A stretch of DNA of 64,000 nt from Sneathiella marina (GTDB lineage Bacteria; Pseudomonadota; Alphaproteobacteria; Sneathiellales; Sneathiellaceae). Position 1 is the stretch's first letter; each line of letters begins with the position of its first letter. The notes beneath the pieces were generated by a model. The model was not told where the DNA came from and searched no databases. It was given only the letters and a program-made list of their open reading frames with translations. Where the stretch lies: the NCBI RefSeq assembly GCF_023746535.1, contig NZ_CP098747.1, forward strand, positions 1,246,364 to 1,310,363. Reading direction: 5' to 3'. Positions 60,625 to 64,000 of the stretch are shown in pieces. Position numbers and translations under genes: made by a program.

Positions 60625-61245
60625 TTATGCAACAAGGCCGGCCTTGGAGGCAGGCATAGGAACAAAACCATCAAGTGCCTGTATATTTGCCAGCAGGCGA
60701 CGGACATTCGGGTAGGGCTCCAGTGACACATTGCCTTCTGGTGCATGGGCTGTATAGCTGTAAATGGCAATATCAGCGATTGTTGGCGCGTCTCCGACAA
60801 GGAAATCACGTCCTTCCATATGCACTTCCAACTTGGCCAAAACCCGTGCGGCAACGGTTTGGGTAAAGTCTGCGTCAAGCGGGGCACCAAATACGGTGAT
60901 CAATCGGGCGGCGGCGGGGCCAAAAGCCAGTTCACCGGCTGCCAATGTCAGGAATTTCTGAACTTCCGCTTCCAGTTTTGGATCTGCCGGCAAGTAAGAG
61001 GGAGCATATTTCCGAGATAAATAAACCAAAATGGCATTGGAATCAGACACCACCGTGTCACCATCCTTGATCACCGGTACTTGACCAGCTGGATTCAATG
61101 CCAGGAACGGGGGCTGTTTATGCTCTCCGGCAGCCAAGTCTACAAGAATAACGTCATGGGCAATGCCGGCTAGACTGACGAAAAGCTCGATGCGATGGGC
61201 GTGGCCGGAGAGGGGGAAGCTGTAGATTTTAACGGCGTTTGACAT
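60625..61245 (-). CDS. Glutathione S-transferase family protein
   Basis: A 206-residue protein with a thioredoxin-like N-terminal half (KIYSFPLSGHAHRIELFVSLAG; NPAGQVPVIKDGDTVVSDSNAILVYL with the cis-Pro and the glutathione-binding Asp-Ser) and a helical C-terminal half. The start at 61245 is preferred over an in-frame 61272. It is divergent from a LysR gene across a 147-base gap with a perfect palindrome. The oxidoreductase gene follows it. Confidence 0.9.
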   Translation of the reverse strand: MSNAVKIYSFPLSGHAHRIELFVSLAGIAHDVILVDLAAGEHKQPPFLALNPAGQVPVIKDGDTVVSDSNAILVYLSRKYAPSYLPADPKLEAEVQKFLTLAAGELAFGPAAARLITVFGAPLDADFTQTVAARVLAKLEVHMEGRDFLVGDAPTIADIAIYSYTAHAPEGNVSLEPYPNVRRLLANIQALDGFVPMPASKAGLVA

Positions 61246-61345
61246 GAGGGTGACCTTCCGAGAGATGTTCAAGAGATGTAGTTTTGTTGATGAACCTTAC
61301 ATAGCATTCGCCTGTATCGTTGATAATACACCTTTTGTGGGATAT

Positions 61346-61359
61346 ATTATGTACATAAT
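61346..61359. promoter_or_regulatory. Perfect 14-bp palindrome, candidate LysR site
   Basis: ATTATGTACATAAT is self-complementary and lies in the divergent GST/LysR gap, 34 bases before the LysR start. Confidence 0.55.
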
Positions 61360-61392
61360 GAAGATAATTAATTGGCAGGAGACAGGATTGCC

Positions 61393-62277
61393 ATGGATAC
61401 AATCGACGGCATGCGAACTTTTGTTGCTGTTGCGGGCCAGAGATCCTTTACCGGCGGAGCCGGTCAACTGGGCATTAGTACTAAATTAGCCAGCAAATAT
61501 GTGCGTCAGTTGGAGGAGCATCTGGGTGCCCAGCTGTTTAACCGGACAACTCGAACTGTTACTCTGACGGATACAGGGACAGCTTATCTAGAACGCTGCC
61601 TGCCCTTGCTGGATCAGTTCGACGAACTGGAAGGATTGGTGCAGGAGCGGCAATCTGAACTGGCTGGACCCATTCGTATCACGGCTCCGACAGGATTTGG
61701 CAGCCGCGAACTCGTGGCGGCTTTACATCCGTTTCAAAAAGCGCATTCCAAGGTCACTTTTGATATTCGCCTGTCCGATCAACATGTCGCCATCATTGAA
61801 GAGGGATTTGATCTGGCCATCCGCTTCGGCGCTTTGAAAGATTCCAGCCTCATGGCCCGCAAGCTGATGGATATGCGACTTGTGGTTATCGCTTCACCCA
61901 AGTATTTGTCGGAGTATGGTGAGCCCAGGCATCCAAGTGCGTTGGAAACCCATAATTGCCTGATACAGCTGACCTCTGCTGATCCATATAACTGGAAATT
62001 TCGCGTTGATGGAGAGATAGTGTCCTTTCCAGTAGATGGCCCATTTCATGCGAACTCACCGCGGGCAATTGCCCATATGGCTGTTGATGGTGCCGGTATT
62101 GGCATATGTCCGCATTATGCGGTAAAGCCGTTTTTGGAAGACGGTACGCTGCAAGTCCTGTTCGAAGCAGAGGAGGCAACGGTAATTACCTTATATGCCG
62201 TTTATCCGCCGGGACGGCATCTGACAGCGCGTATTCGAGCATTGATCAATCATCTGGCTGAGGCTTTTCGGGCGTAA
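61393..62277 (+). CDS. LysR-family transcriptional regulator
   Basis: A 294-residue regulator with an N-terminal helix-turn-helix (RSFTGGAGQLGISTKLASKYVRQLEEHLG) and an effector domain (ITAPTGFGSRELVAALHPFQ) similar to the AaeR/DsdC-like group. The start at 61393 is preferred, with GGAG 15 bases upstream. An earlier in-frame ATG at 61372 has no ribosome site. It is divergent from the GST gene and probably controls it. Confidence 0.9.
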   Translation: MDTIDGMRTFVAVAGQRSFTGGAGQLGISTKLASKYVRQLEEHLGAQLFNRTTRTVTLTDTGTAYLERCLPLLDQFDELEGLVQERQSELAGPIRITAPTGFGSRELVAALHPFQKAHSKVTFDIRLSDQHVAIIEEGFDLAIRFGALKDSSLMARKLMDMRLVVIASPKYLSEYGEPRHPSALETHNCLIQLTSADPYNWKFRVDGEIVSFPVDGPFHANSPRAIAHMAVDGAGIGICPHYAVKPFLEDGTLQVLFEAEEATVITLYAVYPPGRHLTARIRALINHLAEAFRA

Positions 62278-62385
62278 ATTATGGCAAGTGTGAAGATGTG
62301 ATCATGACGGGTTTCTTAGCGCCTTGTATATGTGCCATAAGAAAGCTGGTACTCGCTCGGTTAGCATCTGGTATATGAGGTGGAA

Positions 62386-63414
62386 ATGATACTTTGGATC
62401 AGCATCGTCTGCATTGGATTGGCAGGATTAATCGGATTCTCTGCGCATCGCGCCAGCCTGTGCTCTGTCCGGGCCGTTGAAGAATTGCTGACCACCCGGC
62501 GTGGCTTTATGCTTGCCAGCTTTGTGAAATCGTCCCTGTGGGTGATGGGCGCGACACTTTTGATCACCTTGTTTGTACCAGTGGACGTCATGATGACTGT
62601 GGGCAAGGAACTTTCCCTTTTGACCTTGGTTGGAGGATTGCTCTTTGGAGTAGGGGCGACCATAAATGGTGGATGTGCGTTCTCTACTTTGACCCGGCTT
62701 GGTGGCGGCAATATTGGGGTGCTGCTCTCGCTCGTCGGGTTTGTAGTGGGCGCTGCGTTGCTTGAATTGATACCTATGGGCCCCTTTTCATCCTTGGCCG
62801 TGGACACTCAAACCGGGATGTCGCTTTTGACCCGATGGCACATGCCGCTGGCCATCGCATTGTCTTTATGGATGCTCTGGGAGTTGGCAAAGTTGAGGCG
62901 TAGCTTCAGTCCTTCAGGATGGAAAAACAAGGTGACGGCTAGCCATTATCGACTATCGACCGCGGCATTATTGATGGGGGTGAGCAATGCCATCCTCTAT
63001 GTCCTTGTGGGGGCCTGGCCATATACATATGTCTTGGGCCATACTGCGCGTAATGCAGTAACCGGTGCGGCGATGCCAGCGGTCATTTACTGGCTGTTGT
63101 TTGTGGCGCTGGTGGTTGGTGTGTTTCTATCAGCCTGGCAAGGCCACCGGTTTCGCTTGGTTCTTGCTCCCAATCGCCAATGGCTGAACTATTTGTTTGG
63201 CGGGGTGTTGATGGGTGCAGGCGCAGGCTTTATCCCCGGTGGGAATGACGTGCTGATGTTTCAAGGCTTGCCATCGCTATCGCCTCATGCTTTGCCGGCT
63301 TTTGTTGCAATGATGATTGGCATTGCACTTACCCTGACATTAATGCGTCTGCTGGGACGGGGCATCCCGGTTATCGATTGTGGGAATGATATCTGCGCCA
63401 TTGATGACAAATAG
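62386..63414 (+). CDS. YeeE/YedE-family transporter
   Basis: A 342-residue inner-membrane protein with about nine hydrophobic segments. Members such as TsuA import thiosulfate, using cysteines on the transport path. Here SAHRASLCSVRAVEELL (Cys26) and NGGCAFSTLTRLGGGNIG keep two of these cysteines. The third site, near GAGAGFIPGGNDVL, has no Cys. A sulfur compound is still the likely cargo. GAGG before the ATG at 62386 supports that start. It is followed by a separate EamA-family gene. Confidence 0.85.
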   Translation: MILWISIVCIGLAGLIGFSAHRASLCSVRAVEELLTTRRGFMLASFVKSSLWVMGATLLITLFVPVDVMMTVGKELSLLTLVGGLLFGVGATINGGCAFSTLTRLGGGNIGVLLSLVGFVVGAALLELIPMGPFSSLAVDTQTGMSLLTRWHMPLAIALSLWMLWELAKLRRSFSPSGWKNKVTASHYRLSTAALLMGVSNAILYVLVGAWPYTYVLGHTARNAVTGAAMPAVIYWLLFVALVVGVFLSAWQGHRFRLVLAPNRQWLNYLFGGVLMGAGAGFIPGGNDVLMFQGLPSLSPHALPAFVAMMIGIALTLTLMRLLGRGIPVIDCGNDICAIDDK

Positions 63415-63552
63415 TCAGTGTCGGTGAACACATTCTGGTCAACTAACCATTTACGCCGGTCATAAAATGTTTATTGTCAAACAAAAGCAGCGGGTTCCCG
63501 CCATAGCTTTTGCCCCATATTTCAATCAGGAGAACCCGGTCGGGTTTGCTGC

Positions 63553-64000
63553 ATGTCCAAAGAAAAAAAAGAAACTGAAAACACGCAACCTGCGCGGCCC
63601 TGGCTCGGCCTTTTAGCAGCTTCGACCATTGTTGTTATCTGGTCGGGATGGTTAGTGACCAGCCGCGCTGGTGTACAATCGACCCTGACTGTCTATGACT
63701 TGCTGGCTTTTCGTTTCGGCATTGCTAGCCTGTTTGCTTTGCCATTCGTGCTCTATGCCAAGCCTTGGCGTCATATGACATTTCAGCAGCTTTGGGTGAC
63801 AACGGCGGTGATCGGATTGCCCTATTCCTTGATCATCTTCAGCGCCTTTCATGATGCCCCTGCGGCTCATGGGGCGGTGTTTATGAACGGAATGCTGCCC
63901 ACCTTGATCATGGTGCTGGGCTATATCATGTTCCGGGAGAAGCCCACATCACAGCATATTCTGGGTGCAATCCTGATTATCATTGGCGCAAGCTTTGCCG
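63553..64000 (+). CDS. EamA/DMT-family transporter, N-terminal part
   Basis: The frame is open from the ATG at 63553 to the window edge, 149 codons. The start is basic and charged (MSKEKKETENTQPARPW). It is followed by hydrophobic segments LGLLAASTIVVIWSGWLVT, YDLLAFRFGIASLFALPFVLY and others, with TSRAGVQSTLTVYDLLAFR typical of the ten-helix drug/metabolite transporters. The substrate cannot be guessed and the gene continues beyond the window. It lies 138 bases after the YeeE gene. Confidence 0.85.
   Translation, partial: MSKEKKETENTQPARPWLGLLAASTIVVIWSGWLVTSRAGVQSTLTVYDLLAFRFGIASLFALPFVLYAKPWRHMTFQQLWVTTAVIGLPYSLIIFSAFHDAPAAHGAVFMNGMLPTLIMVLGYIMFREKPTSQHILGAILIIIGASFA

Overview
The window reads as a chromosomal segment of a free-living, probably marine alphaproteobacterium with mid-range GC content. 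The pointers are a membrane nitrate reductase operon followed by a NifM-like gene, a trimethylamine-methyltransferase-family protein beside a dimethylglycine-dehydrogenase-family flavoprotein, many small-molecule catabolic modules each with its own regulator, and a bufferin operon. The taxon is inferred from gene content only. No rRNA, tRNA, insertion sequence, phage gene or CRISPR array was seen.

Layout. (1) 1-8.7 kb: the end of a NarK transporter, narGHJI, a NifM/SurA-like small protein without a parvulin domain, and a beta-carbonic anhydrase, all on the plus strand with small gaps. (2) 8.7-27.5 kb: a likely nitrile/amide assimilation island. It has an ABC importer with an amide/urea-type binding protein, an acyl-CoA synthetase, a TauD-family dioxygenase, a thiolase-like protein and a REC-REC-GGDEF diguanylate cyclase. 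An operon then encodes an amidase, a cobalt-type nitrile hydratase whose beta subunit is split into two genes, its activator and a HupE/UreJ permease. An old-yellow-enzyme gene and a divergent MarR/AmiC-like pair follow. A 16-bp dyad-like motif occurs before the importer, before the nitrile hydratase operon and between the MarR and AmiC-like genes, which suggests one regulon. (3) 27.6-35.5 kb: a GST-cupin-amine oxidase operon divergent from a TetR gene with two clear operators, then a creatininase-family protein, a secreted serine hydrolase, a gamma-glutamyltransferase-family protein and another TetR regulator.

(4) 35.6-41.3 kb: a complete bufferin (copper-buffering peptide) locus, bufA-bufB-bufC-DoxX, then a cation-efflux-like membrane protein and an AraC regulator, bracketed by two secreted YHS-domain proteins. 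A 20-bp motif is repeated before the araC gene and before the second YHS gene. (5) 41.4-47.8 kb: aldehyde dehydrogenase/LysR, a Cache-HAMP adenylate/guanylate cyclase, a YCII-like protein/TetR pair with a perfect operator, and a small membrane protein. (6) 47.8-58.3 kb: a D-cysteine-desulfhydrase-family enzyme with a TauE/SafE exporter, LysR, an MttB-family protein with a dimethylglycine-dehydrogenase-like flavoprotein, MarR with a membrane protein, a small protein behind a Fur-box-like site, and sulfopyruvate-decarboxylase-like subunits followed by a cupin. (7) 58.4-64 kb: a three-module flavin/iron-sulfur oxidoreductase, GST/LysR, a YeeE/YedE-family transporter and a truncated EamA-family transporter.

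Working together: region 2 could take nitriles or amides through amide to acid to acyl-CoA. Region 4 is a periplasmic copper-protection module. The sulfur-linked genes of regions 6-7 point to C3-sulfonate and sulfite handling. Function assignments rest on family recognition by eye, and no database search was run.
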